Source: Burkholderia seminalis DSM 23518 (GTDB lineage Bacteria; Pseudomonadota; Gammaproteobacteria; Burkholderiales; Burkholderiaceae). Taken from it: DNA of 64,000 nucleotides. The first letter of the stretch is position 1; each line of letters opens with the position of its first letter. The notes under the pieces are model-generated. The model was not told the origin of the DNA, made no database searches, and saw only the letters and a program-made list of their open reading frames with translations. Positions 9,171-20,332 of the stretch are shown piece by piece. Made by a program: the position numbers and the translations under genes. The stretch is from the NCBI RefSeq assembly GCF_902832885.1, contig NZ_CADFDK010000005.1:1-64000 (forward strand), given 5' to 3'.

Positions 9171-9683
9171 ATGAACGACTACACGCTTGCGCTACGCCGT
9201 GAACGCCGCCTGCTGATGCTGCTCGGATGGGCGTGCATCGCCCTGCTGGCCGGCGCGCTGTACCTGCAGTACGTGAAGAACGAAGATCCGTGCCCGCTGT
9301 GCATCATCCAGCGCTACTTCTTCTGCGCGATCGGGATCTTCGCGTTCCTGGCCGCCGGGATCCGCAACTGGCGCGGCATCTGGGTGCTCGAGCTGCTGAT
9401 CGCGATCGCCGCGGCCGGCGGTGTCGGCACGGCCGCGCGGCACCTGTCGATCCAGATGAATCCGGGCTTCAGCTGCGGCTTCGACACGCTGCAGCCGATC
9501 GTCGACAGCCTGCCGCCCGCGCAGTGGTTCCCCGGCATGTTCAAGGTCGCCGGGCTGTGCGAGACCGTCTACCCGCCGATCCTCGGCATCCTGCTGCCCG
9601 GCTGGGCGCTGATCGGCTTCGCCGTGATCCTGGCCGCGGTCGTCGCGAGCCTCTGGCGTCATCGCCGCAAGCTCGCCCGCTGA
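9171..9683 (+). CDS. dsbB: Disulfide bond formation protein DsbB
   Basis: 170 aa, the usual DsbB length, with four membrane helices. Both periplasmic cysteine pairs are present: Cys41/Cys44 (DPCPLC) and Cys102/Cys130 (FSCGF ... GLCETVYP). It reoxidises DsbA in the periplasm and passes the electrons to quinone. The ATG at 9171 follows GAGGAA ten bases upstream. A TAAAAT box at 9121-9126 may be its -10 element. The gene appears monocistronic. Confidence 0.95.
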   Translation: MNDYTLALRRERRLLMLLGWACIALLAGALYLQYVKNEDPCPLCIIQRYFFCAIGIFAFLAAGIRNWRGIWVLELLIAIAAAGGVGTAARHLSIQMNPGFSCGFDTLQPIVDSLPPAQWFPGMFKVAGLCETVYPPILGILLPGWALIGFAVILAAVVASLWRHRRKLAR

Positions 9684-10284
9684 CCGGCCGCTGTTGCGGC
9701 CGCCGGCAAGTGCGGCCCGGCCGATCGGGCCGCACGCCGGCGACGCGAACCGCCGCTTCCGCCCGCCCTGTCCGGCCGGCCGCGCGTAAACCCCTACCCC
9801 GCCGCCGCCCGGATCGCCGGACGAACGCGCGTCGCGCAACCGACGCGCCCCCGCCCCGTCACGCGTGCGTTTCGGCCCGATGCGCACGCATCGGCGCCCC
9901 GATCCCGCGCGGCGGGCCTATGATCGACATGATCGCCTCCTGATAGCCCGGATCACTGCCCGGCCATGTTCGCGCCGCGCGGCGATGCTATCTTCGGGAC
10001 TGGATGGCGATCTACGTGCGCGAGGCCAGGCGGTCTCACCACCCCTGCGTAACGCGCGCCCGATCCGCAATGTCGACTGGATTCCTCATGACAACGCAAA
10101 CCATCCGCATCCGTCACCCTCATGGCGTCCGCGTGTCCGGCGGCGCCGTTCGCGCGCAGCGTCGGCGCGCTGCCGTCGTCCCGCATCAGCCGTGCGGCCG
10201 GCCGGCCCTGCTCCCGTCCGTCATCGCCACGCCCGCCGGCCCGCGCCGCGTGTCGTGCCGCGTCGTTCCGAACGGGGTGTGCTG
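9684..10284. other. Intergenic region dsbB-xdhC without a clear gene
   Basis: About 600 bases, very GC-rich in the first half, with several short dyads (GCGGCCC/GGGCCGC type). It holds no frame with family resemblance. One minus-strand micro-frame, 9930-9859 (23 codons, begins MSIIGPPRG), has a perfect AGGAGG five bases before its ATG; it may be a truncated leftover or a leader. A plus-strand frame from 10088 ends in a TGA that overlaps the xdhC start but looks non-coding. The place where xdhA and xdhB normally stand is empty. Confidence 0.5.
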
Positions 10285-11289
10285 ATGGAAGCCTGGCTCG
10301 GCGATCTGCAGCAACTGCTCGCGCACGGCGAAGCGGCCGTGCTCGTGACGGTCGCGCATACCGACGGCTCCGCGCCGCGCGAGGCCGGCACCAAGATGCT
10401 CGTCACGCGCGACACGGCCCGCCATACGATCGGCGGCGGTCATCTGGAATGGAAGGCGATCGAGATCGCGCGACACCTGCTGAAGGATGGCGTGCACGTG
10501 CCGCACGCGCGCCGGCTCGAACGGCTCGCGCTCGGCCCGAGTCTCGGCCAGTGCTGCGGCGGCGCCGTGGTGCTCGCGTTCGAGCGGCTCGACGTCGGCG
10601 ATCTCGGCTGGATCATGTCGCTCGCGAAGCGCGTCGCGGCCGGCGCCGCGACCGTGCGTAGCGTATCATTCGGCCCCTCGCCGGGCGCGCCGCTGTTGAG
10701 CGAGCCCGAACCGGAAGCCGCGCGGGCCGACTGCCTGCTGTGGGAAACCGGCGGCGTGTCGCTGATGACCGAGACGATCGCGCCGTTTGCGTTCCCCGTC
10801 GTGCTGTTCGGCGCCGGGCACATCGGCACCGCGCTCGTGAAGGTGCTGGCGACGCTGCCGTGCCACGTGCGCTGGATCGACGGGCCCGCTGCGGTGTTCC
10901 CGCCGGCCGACGCGCTCGCCGGCATCGGCAACCTCGCGATCGAAGCGGCCGCTGCCCCGGCCGACGCGGTCGACGCCGCGCCGCCGCAGTCCTACTTCGT
11001 CGTGATGACGCACGATCATGCACTCGATTTCGTGCTGGCCGAACGCATCCTGCGACGCGGCGACTATGCGTACTTCGGGATGACCGGCTCGCAGGCGAAA
11101 CGCGTACAGTTCGATCATCGCCTCGCGGCGATCGGCATCGACCCGGCCCAGGTCGCGCGGATGCGCTGCCCGATCGGCGTCGAAGGCATCATCGACAAGG
11201 CGCCCGAAGTGATCGCGATCTCGGTGGCCGCGCAATTGCTGCAGGCCGTCGAGGCGAATGCGTCCGCGCAGGCTTCCCCTACCTACTGA
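10285..11289 (+). CDS. xdhC: Xanthine dehydrogenase accessory protein XdhC
   Basis: 334 aa. The N-terminal domain has the XdhC/CoxI signature LGPSLGQCCGG (Cys90-Cys91) and 'IGGGHLEWKAIE'; the C-terminal half is a Rossmann domain with VVLFGAGHIG (~172-181). XdhC binds molybdenum cofactor, supports its sulfuration and inserts it into xanthine dehydrogenase. The downstream deaminases make xanthine and hypoxanthine, the substrates of that enzyme, so the context fits purine breakdown. The xdhA and xdhB subunit genes that normally precede xdhC are not in this window. Confidence 0.92.
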   Translation: MEAWLGDLQQLLAHGEAAVLVTVAHTDGSAPREAGTKMLVTRDTARHTIGGGHLEWKAIEIARHLLKDGVHVPHARRLERLALGPSLGQCCGGAVVLAFERLDVGDLGWIMSLAKRVAAGAATVRSVSFGPSPGAPLLSEPEPEAARADCLLWETGGVSLMTETIAPFAFPVVLFGAGHIGTALVKVLATLPCHVRWIDGPAAVFPPADALAGIGNLAIEAAAAPADAVDAAPPQSYFVVMTHDHALDFVLAERILRRGDYAYFGMTGSQAKRVQFDHRLAAIGIDPAQVARMRCPIGVEGIIDKAPEVIAISVAAQLLQAVEANASAQASPTY

Positions 11290-12333
<1,044 letters not shown>

Positions 12334-12704
12334 CGGCCCGCATCGAGGAACGCTAGACAGATGAGACACGGCAACGGCATCCGCTTCGCGCCCGCCGGTT
12401 CGGCCTTGCGCCGGGCCGGGCGCGAGCGTGCGCGCGCGGCGACGGCGCCGTCCGGCGTCGTGCGCCGTTGCCCGCCGTCGCGATGCGCCGTTGCGTTCGC
12501 CGCCGCATCGGTCGCGAGCGCGAGGGCCGCGAGGATCGCCGGCGACCACCGGCTGGCGGCTTCGGCCGCCACGTTCGCCCGCGCAATCGCCTCCGGTCGT
12601 GCCGCACGCAGCGTGCCGCCGCCGCTCGCGAAGCACCCGGCCGCCCCCGTGCGGCGCCGATCGTTTTCTTCTGTTCGCCTTACCTTGATGCAGGACCATT
12701 CGTC
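12334..12704. other. 371-base gap between adenine deaminase and guaD
   Basis: A very GC-rich stretch. A plus-strand frame 12361-12708 (115 codons) runs through it and its TGA overlaps the guaD ATG. Its Arg/Ala/Ser-rich product lacks any recognisable domain and the antisense frames are equally open, so I do not call it a gene. No terminator is visible, so readthrough into guaD is possible. Confidence 0.4.
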
Positions 12705-14024
12705 ATGACGCAAACCGCTTTCCGTTCCCAGCTGCTGACCTTCAACGGCGACCCGGCGCAATCGAGCCAGGCCGCGAACCACGAGACCGACGGCCTCCTG
12801 ATCGTCGCCGACGGCAAGGTCGTCGCGGCCGGCCCGTATGCGCCACTCGCGGCAACGCTCGCGCGCGACGCGGTCGTCCACGACCTGCGCGACAAGCTGA
12901 TCGTGCCCGGCTTCATCGACACGCACATCCACTACCCGCAGACGGACATGATCGCGTCGCCGGCGCCCGGCCTGCTGCCGTGGCTCGACAAGTACACGTT
13001 CCCGACCGAGCGCCAGTTCGGCGATCCCGAGCATGCGCGCGAAGTCGCCGATTTCTTCGTCGACGAGTTGCTCGCGTGCGGCACGACGAGCGCGCTCGTC
13101 TACTGCACGGTGCACAAGCAGTCGGCCGATGCGCTGTTCGCGGCGAGCGACGCGCGCGACCTGCGGATGATCGCGGGCAAGGTGCTGATGGACCGCAACT
13201 GCCCCGAGTTCCTGCGCGACACCGCGCAGTCGGGATACGACGACAGCGCCGAGCTGATCGACCGCTGGCACGGCAAGGGCCGCCAGATGTACGCGCTCAC
13301 GCCGCGCTTCGCGCCGACGTCGACCGAGGCGCAGCTCGAGGCGTGCGGCGAACTCGCGCGCCGCCATCCGGACATCTTCGTGCAGAGCCACGTCGCGGAA
13401 AACGTCGACGAGGTGAAATGGGTGGCCGAGCTGTTCCCCGGCCATCGCAGTTATCTCGACATCTACGACCGCTACGGGCTGCTGCGCCCGCGCGCGGTGT
13501 ACGGCCACTGCATCCACCTCGACGACGAGGACCGCCGCCGGATGGCCGAGACGCGCACGGTCGTCGCGCACTGCCCGACGTCGAACTTCTTCCTCGGCAG
13601 CGGGCTGTTCGACTTCGACAAGGCCGGCGAATACGACGTACCCGTCACGCTCGCGACCGACGTCGGCGGCGGCACGTCGTTCTCGATGCTGCAGACGATG
13701 AACGAGGCCCACAAGGTCGCGCGGCTGTCGGGCCACCACCTGACCGCGACGCGGATGTTCTGGCTCGCGACGGCCGGCGCCGCGCAGGCGCTCGATCTCG
13801 CCGACACGGTCGGCACGCTCAAGCCGCGCACCGAGGCCGACTTCGTCGTGCTCGATCCGCAGGCCACGCCGCTGCTCGCGCGCCGCACCAAACGCGCGGA
13901 TTCGCTCGAGGAACTGCTGTTCGCGTTCGCGCTGCTCGGCGACGACCGCGCGGTGTACCGCACCTACGCGGCCGGCGAACTCGTCCACGAACGCGGCGCC
14001 GCGCGCCGGCCGGCCACCGCGTAA
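12705..14024 (+). CDS. guaD: Guanine deaminase
   Basis: 439 aa, amidohydrolase superfamily. Metal and active-site motifs are visible: PGFIDTHIHYPQTDM, 'VQSHVAEN', 'YGHCIHL', 'HCPTSNFFLGSG' and 'LATDVGGGTSFSM'. This is the guanine deaminase pattern, guanine to xanthine plus ammonia. It is cytoplasmic. The ATG at 12705 has only a weak AGGA-like site. It follows xdhC and the adenine-type deaminase, so together they funnel purine bases toward xanthine dehydrogenase. Confidence 0.92.
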   Translation: MTQTAFRSQLLTFNGDPAQSSQAANHETDGLLIVADGKVVAAGPYAPLAATLARDAVVHDLRDKLIVPGFIDTHIHYPQTDMIASPAPGLLPWLDKYTFPTERQFGDPEHAREVADFFVDELLACGTTSALVYCTVHKQSADALFAASDARDLRMIAGKVLMDRNCPEFLRDTAQSGYDDSAELIDRWHGKGRQMYALTPRFAPTSTEAQLEACGELARRHPDIFVQSHVAENVDEVKWVAELFPGHRSYLDIYDRYGLLRPRAVYGHCIHLDDEDRRRMAETRTVVAHCPTSNFFLGSGLFDFDKAGEYDVPVTLATDVGGGTSFSMLQTMNEAHKVARLSGHHLTATRMFWLATAGAAQALDLADTVGTLKPRTEADFVVLDPQATPLLARRTKRADSLEELLFAFALLGDDRAVYRTYAAGELVHERGAARRPATA

Positions 14025-14137
14025 CGGTAACGCCGCGCCGGTACGCAGCCCCGACCGGCACGGCCCGATCGCGGCCGTACCGGCCGGGCAGCCAGGCGCG
14101 CCCTCGCCGACCGGGCTCCCACGCCCGGCCGGCCGCC

Positions 14138-14166
14138 TTCCCGCACGCAATGCGTCGTGCTAAAAT
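14138..14166 (+). promoter_or_regulatory. Sigma70-like promoter for the Mn riboswitch transcript
   Basis: TTCCCG at 14138-14143, a 17-base spacer, then TAAAAT at 14161-14166. The predicted start (~14172) falls just before the riboswitch, which makes this modest match credible. Confidence 0.5.
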
Positions 14167-14175
14167 TCGCCGCTC

Positions 14176-14315
14176 ATTGGGGAGTAGCCGCTCCGCTCGA
14201 TGTCCCGCGCCCCCGGCGCGCATCGTGACGGAGGCGTCCGTCAACAGACTTGGCCGTTCGGCCATGGCGGACGCAGCCACGCTGGCCTGGCGAGACCGAT
14301 GGTTCACAGTGCGCC
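14176..14315 (+). ncRNA. yybP-ykoY manganese riboswitch
   Basis: The leader holds the conserved pieces of the yybP-ykoY class in order: GGGGAGTAG at 14179-14187, GTCAACA at 14240-14246 and the second internal loop GCGAGACC around 14290-14297. GC-rich arms, which can pair, lie between them. This class binds Mn2+ at the docked loops and turns on Mn export genes. The gene behind it is a UPF0016 exporter, one of its best-known partners. The exact boundaries are estimated. Confidence 0.85.
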
Positions 14316-14382
14316 GCATCAGGGCCCGGCGCGCCGTGGATCGTCGCTCGCACGCACAACATCGGCCCGTGGAACCCCATAC

Positions 14383-14955
14383 GTGTCCCAAGCCTTCCTG
14401 ATCTCCACCGGCGCCGTCGCCCTCGCTGAAATCGGCGACAAGACCCAACTGCTTTCCCTCGTCCTGGCCGCGCGCTATCGCAAGCCGGTGCCGATCATTC
14501 TCGGCGTGCTCGTCGCGACGCTCGTGAACCACGGTTTCGCGGGCGCACTCGGCGAATGGCTCGGCGCGCTCGTCACGCCGTCGATCATGCGCTGGGCGCT
14601 CGCGTTCTCGTTCATCGCGATGGGATTGTGGATTCTCGTGCCCGACAAGCTCGACGCCGACGAAGCCAACGCCACCCGCTCGCGGCTCGGCGTATTCGGC
14701 GCGACGCTCGTCGCATTCTTCCTCGCGGAAATGGGCGACAAGACGCAGATCGCGACCGTCGCGCTGGCGGCGCGCTTCCAGGACTACATCGGCGTCGTGG
14801 CCGGCACGACGTTCGGGATGATGCTCGCGAACGTGCCGGCGATCCTGCTCGGCGACCGCTTCGCGCACCGCCTGCCAACCCGGCTCGTGCACGGGATCGC
14901 GGCCGTGCTGTTCGTCGTGCTCGGCGCGCTCGCGCTGCTGGGTGTCGGCGTCTGA
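14383..14955 (+). CDS. TMEM165/GDT1 (UPF0016) family manganese exporter
   Basis: 190 aa, six membrane helices in two inverted halves, each with the family motif E-x-G-D-K-T: AEIGDKTQLLSL near residue 15 and AEMGDKTQIATV in the second half. Members such as Vibrio MneA export Mn2+ across the inner membrane. The start is the GTG at 14383 (VSQAFLIST, family N-terminus). The same frame is open back to 14200 but that part is riboswitch. Expression should rise with Mn2+ through that riboswitch. Confidence 0.88.
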   Translation: MSQAFLISTGAVALAEIGDKTQLLSLVLAARYRKPVPIILGVLVATLVNHGFAGALGEWLGALVTPSIMRWALAFSFIAMGLWILVPDKLDADEANATRSRLGVFGATLVAFFLAEMGDKTQIATVALAARFQDYIGVVAGTTFGMMLANVPAILLGDRFAHRLPTRLVHGIAAVLFVVLGALALLGVGV

Positions 14956-15007
14956 CGGAACAGGATGACCGGCGCGGCCGGGTAGCCGCGCCGGGATGGG
15001 CACCGCG

Positions 15008-15706
15008 TTACTTCGCGACGGCCGCGCCCGAAGCCGGCGCAGCCGGCACCGCGCGCTCGTTGGCGGCCGGCGTCGCCGGCCCGCCGCGCTTGTCGACCGG
15101 CAACCGGACCGAGCGGACCGCGCCGTTCGACAGCGGGAAATCGGCGAGCGCGCTGCGCGCGAGGAACGGCATCGCATACAGCAGCGTGCCGTTGTCGCCG
15201 GTCGTGCGCGCGGACACGTTGTACACCTCCTTGCCCGTCGCGCGCTCGGTGATGCGGATCCCGAGCGTGTAGTCGAACACCTGGTACGTCTGCGCGACAT
15301 AGCCGGCCGGCATCGGCCCCCAGGGCCCCCACGGGCCCCACGGCCCGCGCCGCCAGTACGGCCCGGGCGCAAACCACGGGTCGTAGTAGACCGGCTGCGG
15401 CACCGTCACGAGATCGCTGCCCACCGCATAGGTCAGCCCGACGAGATAACGCGCCTGCGCCGGCGGCACCTGCCGGAACGCATACGCGGACAGTTCGTTG
15501 GCGACGATCGGCTCGTAGGTCGACTGCTCGATGCTGTTCTTCTGCGCCTCGGTGCGCGTGAACGCATAGGTGCGTGTCGCGTCGCTGCCGCTCCAGTCGG
15601 AGAAGGCCGTGACCTGGGTCGTCACATAGCTGGTGCAGCCCGTCAGCAGCGCCACGCACAGCGCCGCCGCCCAGCCCGCACCGCGAAAAATCCATTCGCG
15701 TTTCAT
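15008..15706 (-). CDS. DUF4136 family lipoprotein
   Basis: 232 aa. The signal peptide ends in the lipobox LLTGC, with Cys24 as the lipidated residue. The body carries the DUF4136 pattern ('FSDWSG', 'RTYAF', 'ANELSAYAFRQV'), with a WGPWGPWGPM tract in the middle and a Pro/Ala-rich tail. It is probably an outer-membrane-anchored periplasmic protein of unknown role. The ATG at 15706 is chosen because the lipoprotein signal starts there. It is divergent from pepN across 187 bases. Confidence 0.85.
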   Translation of the reverse strand: MKREWIFRGAGWAAALCVALLTGCTSYVTTQVTAFSDWSGSDATRTYAFTRTEAQKNSIEQSTYEPIVANELSAYAFRQVPPAQARYLVGLTYAVGSDLVTVPQPVYYDPWFAPGPYWRRGPWGPWGPWGPMPAGYVAQTYQVFDYTLGIRITERATGKEVYNVSARTTGDNGTLLYAMPFLARSALADFPLSNGAVRSVRLPVDKRGGPATPAANERAVPAAPASGAAVAK

Positions 15707-15893
15707 GTTGATCCTCGTCGATCCGTCACCCGTTCGTCGCACCGCGCGAACCGCAACGGGATGCCGATAATACGCGGACTGTCGAAAGCGGTAAAAAGTT
15801 CGCCCGGCACGCAGCCGCAAGCCTTTGTACAATGGCCCGGTTCGCCCGGCCCGCGTAACGGGCCCGTTCCCCACCCCACCGATCTCGACGACC

Positions 15894-18587
15894 ATGTCCG
15901 ACAACGCCTCCTCCACCGTGATCCGCCGCGCCGACTACACGCCGCCGGCATTCCTCATCGATTCCGTCGCGCTCGAATTCGATCTCGCGCCGGCCCGCAC
16001 GATCGTCAGGAACACGATGCGCGTGCGCCGCAATCCGGACGCCGCGCCCGCGCCGCACCTGGAGTTGATGGGCGAAGCGCTCGAATTCGTCGGCGCGTCG
16101 CTGGACGGCGCGCCGCATGGCGCCGTGCGCGCGCACGAGCACGGGCTGACGGTCGAGAACGTGCCCGACGCGTTCGAGCTGACGCTCGAAAGCGCGTGCG
16201 CCCCCGACCAGAATACGACGCTGTCGGGCCTCTACGTGTCGAGCGGCAATTTCTTCACGCAGTGCGAGGCGGAAGGCTTTCGCCGCATCACCTACTTCCT
16301 CGACCGCCCCGACGTGATGGCGTCGTACATCGTCACGCTGCGCGCCGACAAGACCGCGTACCCGGTGCTGCTGTCGAACGGCAACCTCGTCGATTCGGGC
16401 GACCTGCCCGACGGCCGCCACTTCGCGAAATGGGAAGACCCGTTCCGCAAGCCGAGCTACCTGTTCGCGCTGGTCGCCGGCAAGCTCGTCGCGATCGAGG
16501 AAAAGATCACGACCGGCTCCGGCAAGGAAAAGCTGCTGCAGGTGTGGGTCGAGCCGGCCGATCTCGACAAGACGCGTCACGCGATGGATTCGCTGATCCA
16601 CTCGATCCGCTGGGACGAAAGACGCTTCGGCCTCGAGCTCGATCTCGACCGCTTCATGATCGTCGCGGTCGGCGACTTCAACATGGGGGCGATGGAAAAC
16701 AAGGGGCTCAACATCTTCAACACGAAGTACGTGCTGGCGAACCCCGAGACCGCGACCGACACCGATTTCGCGAACATCGAATCGGTGGTCGGCCACGAGT
16801 ACTTCCACAACTGGACCGGCAATCGCGTGACCTGCCGCGACTGGTTCCAGTTGAGCCTGAAGGAAGGCCTGACGGTGTTCCGCGACCAGGAATTCTCGGC
16901 CGACATGGCCGCGGGCGACGACGTCGAATCGGCGGCCCGCGCGGTCAAGCGCATCGAGGACGTGCGCGTGCTGCGCCAGCTGCAGTTCGCCGAGGATGCC
17001 GGCCCGATGGCACACCCGGTGCGCCCGGAAAGCTACGTCGAGATCAACAACTTCTACACGATGACGGTCTACGAGAAAGGCTCGGAAGTCGTGCGGATGT
17101 ACCAGACGCTGTTCGGCCGCGACGGCTTCCGCAAGGGGATGGACCTGTACTTCAAGCGCCACGACGGCCACGCGGTGACCTGCGACGACTTCCGTCACGC
17201 GATGGCCGACGCGAACGGGCGCGACCTCGCGCAGTTCGAGCGCTGGTACAGCCAGGCCGGCACGCCGCGCGTGTCGGTGCGCACCGCGTACGACGCGGCC
17301 GCGCGCCGTTACACGGTCACGCTCGCGCAGGGCTACGGCGACGCGTCGCCGGCCGCGCGCGAAACGCAGCAGGGGCCGCTCCTGATTCCGTTCGCGATCG
17401 GCCTGATCGGCCGCGACGGCAGCGACCTGCCGCTGCGCCTGGACGGTGAAACGGCCGCTTCGGGCACGACGCGCGTGCTCGACTTCACCGACACCGAGCA
17501 GACCTTCACGTTCGTCGACGTGCCGGAAGCGCCGCTGCCGTCGCTGCTGCGCAACTTCTCGTCGCCGGTGATCGTCGAGTACGACTACAGCGACGACGAT
17601 CTCGCATTCCTGCTCGCGCACGACAGCGATCCGTTCAACCGCTGGGAGGCCGGCCAGCGCCTCGCGACGCGCGCGCTGCTGACGCTCGCCGCGCGGGCGG
17701 CCGCGAACGAACCGCTCACGCTCGGCGAGAACTTCATTGCCGCGTTCCGGCGCGTGCTGACCGACGCGACGCTGTCGCCGGCGTTCCGCGAACTCGCGCT
17801 GACGCTGCCGTCGGAAACCTACCTCGCCGACCAGATGGCCGAGGCCGATCCGGCCGCCGTGCATCGCGCACGCCTGTTCGTGCGCCGCCAGCTCGCGACC
17901 GCGCTGCGCGCCGAATGGCTCGCCGCGTACGAGCAGCACCAGACGCCGGGCGCCTACGAGCCGACGCCGGAGGCCTCCGGCCGCCGCGCGCTGAAGAACC
18001 TCGCGCTCGCGTATCTCGCCGAACTCGAGGATCCGGCCGATGCGGTGCGCCTCGCGACCGCGCAGTACGACGCGGCGAACAACATGACCGATCGCGCGGC
18101 CGCCCTCGGCGCGCTGCTGTCCGCCGCCGCCGCGGGCGCGAACGAGCCGGCCGATCGCGCGCTCGACGACTTCTACCGCCGTTTCGAGAAGGAAGCACTC
18201 GTGATCGACAAGTGGTTCGCGATGCAGGCGGCGCAACGCGGCACGGCCGCGCAGCCGACGCTCGCGAAAGTGCGCAAGCTGCTCGCGCATCCGGCGTTCA
18301 ACCTGAAGAATCCGAACCGCGCACGCTCGCTGATCTTCAGCTTCTGTGCAGCCAACCCCGCGCAATTCCACGCGGCGGACGGTTCGGGCTACGCGTTCTG
18401 GGCCGAACAGGTGCTCGCGCTCGACGCGATCAATCCGCAGGTCGCCGCACGCCTCGCGCGTTCGCTCGAACTGTGGCGCCGCTTCACGCCGGCGCTGCGC
18501 GACCGCATGCGCGGCGCGCTCGAGCAGGTCGCGGCCGGCGCGAAGTCGCGCGACGTGCGCGAGATCGTCGAGAAGGCGCTCGCCTGA
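15894..18587 (+). CDS. pepN: Aminopeptidase N (M1 family)
   Basis: 897 aa. The M1 metallopeptidase motifs are complete: GAMEN exopeptidase motif around residues 265-269 and the zinc site HEYFHNW with His301, Glu302 and His305, followed by the third ligand Glu about 19 residues later. It removes N-terminal residues from peptides in the cytoplasm. The ATG at 15894 (MSDNASSTVIRRADY) fits the family start; a short in-frame upstream extension to 15825 is not needed. A TACAAT box at 15828-15833 is a plausible -10 element. The gene ends in a strong terminator. Confidence 0.96.
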   Translation: MSDNASSTVIRRADYTPPAFLIDSVALEFDLAPARTIVRNTMRVRRNPDAAPAPHLELMGEALEFVGASLDGAPHGAVRAHEHGLTVENVPDAFELTLESACAPDQNTTLSGLYVSSGNFFTQCEAEGFRRITYFLDRPDVMASYIVTLRADKTAYPVLLSNGNLVDSGDLPDGRHFAKWEDPFRKPSYLFALVAGKLVAIEEKITTGSGKEKLLQVWVEPADLDKTRHAMDSLIHSIRWDERRFGLELDLDRFMIVAVGDFNMGAMENKGLNIFNTKYVLANPETATDTDFANIESVVGHEYFHNWTGNRVTCRDWFQLSLKEGLTVFRDQEFSADMAAGDDVESAARAVKRIEDVRVLRQLQFAEDAGPMAHPVRPESYVEINNFYTMTVYEKGSEVVRMYQTLFGRDGFRKGMDLYFKRHDGHAVTCDDFRHAMADANGRDLAQFERWYSQAGTPRVSVRTAYDAAARRYTVTLAQGYGDASPAARETQQGPLLIPFAIGLIGRDGSDLPLRLDGETAASGTTRVLDFTDTEQTFTFVDVPEAPLPSLLRNFSSPVIVEYDYSDDDLAFLLAHDSDPFNRWEAGQRLATRALLTLAARAAANEPLTLGENFIAAFRRVLTDATLSPAFRELALTLPSETYLADQMAEADPAAVHRARLFVRRQLATALRAEWLAAYEQHQTPGAYEPTPEASGRRALKNLALAYLAELEDPADAVRLATAQYDAANNMTDRAAALGALLSAAAAGANEPADRALDDFYRRFEKEALVIDKWFAMQAAQRGTAAQPTLAKVRKLLAHPAFNLKNPNRARSLIFSFCAANPAQFHAADGSGYAFWAEQVLALDAINPQVAARLARSLELWRRFTPALRDRMRGALEQVAAGAKSRDVREIVEKALA

Positions 18588-18618
18588 CGCCGTCGCCCGC
18601 GCCGCATTCGCGCGATGA

Positions 18619-18652
18619 AGCCGGCGCCGCCCGATGCGGCGCCGGCTTTTTT
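18619..18652 (+). terminator. Intrinsic terminator of pepN
   Basis: GCCGGCGCCGC-CCGAT-GCGGCGCCGGC is an 11-bp perfect stem followed by a run of T, 32 bases after the pepN stop. Confidence 0.92.
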
Positions 18653-18866
18653 ATTGCACGGGCGCGGCCGGCACCGAGCCGAATGACGGGGTCTGACCGC
18701 TCGGCCTGCCGCCGCGCCGGTACGCACCGCGCCCCCCTCTGCCGCCGAAAACCGGGCCGGCTCGGCCGCCCGGCGATGTAACCGGACGAAAAAAGCCGGC
18801 GGCGCGGGAAGCGCGACAGGTAAAATTGCGGCCATTCAAGGATTCTTTGGCCTTTCGGAGTCTGTC

Positions 18867-19880
<1,014 letters not shown>

Positions 19881-20042
19881 TTGCACTGCAGCACTGGACG
19901 GAGGCGTGATGCGCAAGTACAATCTCGCCTCTTGATGTGGCCCTGACCGGTCGCATCACAGTGAAGTGAAAGCGGGCAGTCCGCCGGATCGAGGGTTTCG
20001 CGAAACAGCAGCAGCAAGCTGAAAAAAAGTTCGCAAAACCTA

Positions 20043-20072
20043 TTGCCAAGATCTCGGATTTGACCATATAAT
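20043..20072 (+). promoter_or_regulatory. Promoter of tRNA-Thr
   Basis: TTGCCA at 20043-20048 and TATAAT at 20067-20072, separated by 18 bases, 15 bases upstream of the tRNA. Confidence 0.75.
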
Positions 20073-20086
20073 TTCATTTCTCTGCT

Positions 20087-20162
20087 GCCGGTGTAGCTCA
20101 GTTGGTAGAGCAGCGCATTCGTAATGCGAAGGTCGTAGGTTCGACTCCTATCTCCGGCACCA
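20087..20162 (+). tRNA. tRNA-Thr (CGT anticodon)
   Basis: 76 bases. The acceptor stem GCCGGTG pairs (one mismatch or wobble allowed) with the 3' strand before ACCA. The anticodon loop TTCGTAA gives anticodon CGT. The GGTTCGACTCC T-arm is present and the CCA end is encoded. It is nearly the same as E. coli thrW, a tRNA often used as an integration site; no integrase or att duplication is seen here. Confidence 0.97.
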
Positions 20163-20169
20163 AGACATA

Positions 20170-20207
20170 AAGGCCTGACAAGTATCGCTTGTCAGGCCTT
20201 TTCTCTT
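20170..20207 (+). terminator. Terminator after tRNA-Thr
   Basis: AGGCCTGACAAG-TATCG-CTTGTCAGGCCT gives a 12-bp perfect stem followed by TTTTCTCTTTT. Confidence 0.9.
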
Positions 20208-20332
20208 TTCCGGCGCCGAAATCGTGCGCCCATCCGGTATCCGTATCCGCCCCGCTTGCGGGCATCCCCCGACTCACGCACCGCGTGCCGCCGATTACAA
20301 TCGCCGGACCACTCCGCCCTCTTCCCCGCCTC

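Noticed and set aside
10088-10285. Plus-strand frame ending on the xdhC start
   Set aside because: No ribosome site, composition unlike a real protein and no resemblance to xdhB.
12361-12708. 115-codon frame whose stop overlaps the guaD ATG
   Set aside because: The overlap is suggestive of coupling, but the product is Arg/Ala-rich without domain and the antisense frames are equally open.
15726-18371. 881-codon minus-strand frame
   Set aside because: Antisense to pepN, whose zinc site and length are complete.
20087-20162. tRNA-Thr (thrW-like) as the edge of an integrated island
   Set aside because: No integrase, no duplicated tRNA 3' end and ordinary codon usage on both sides.
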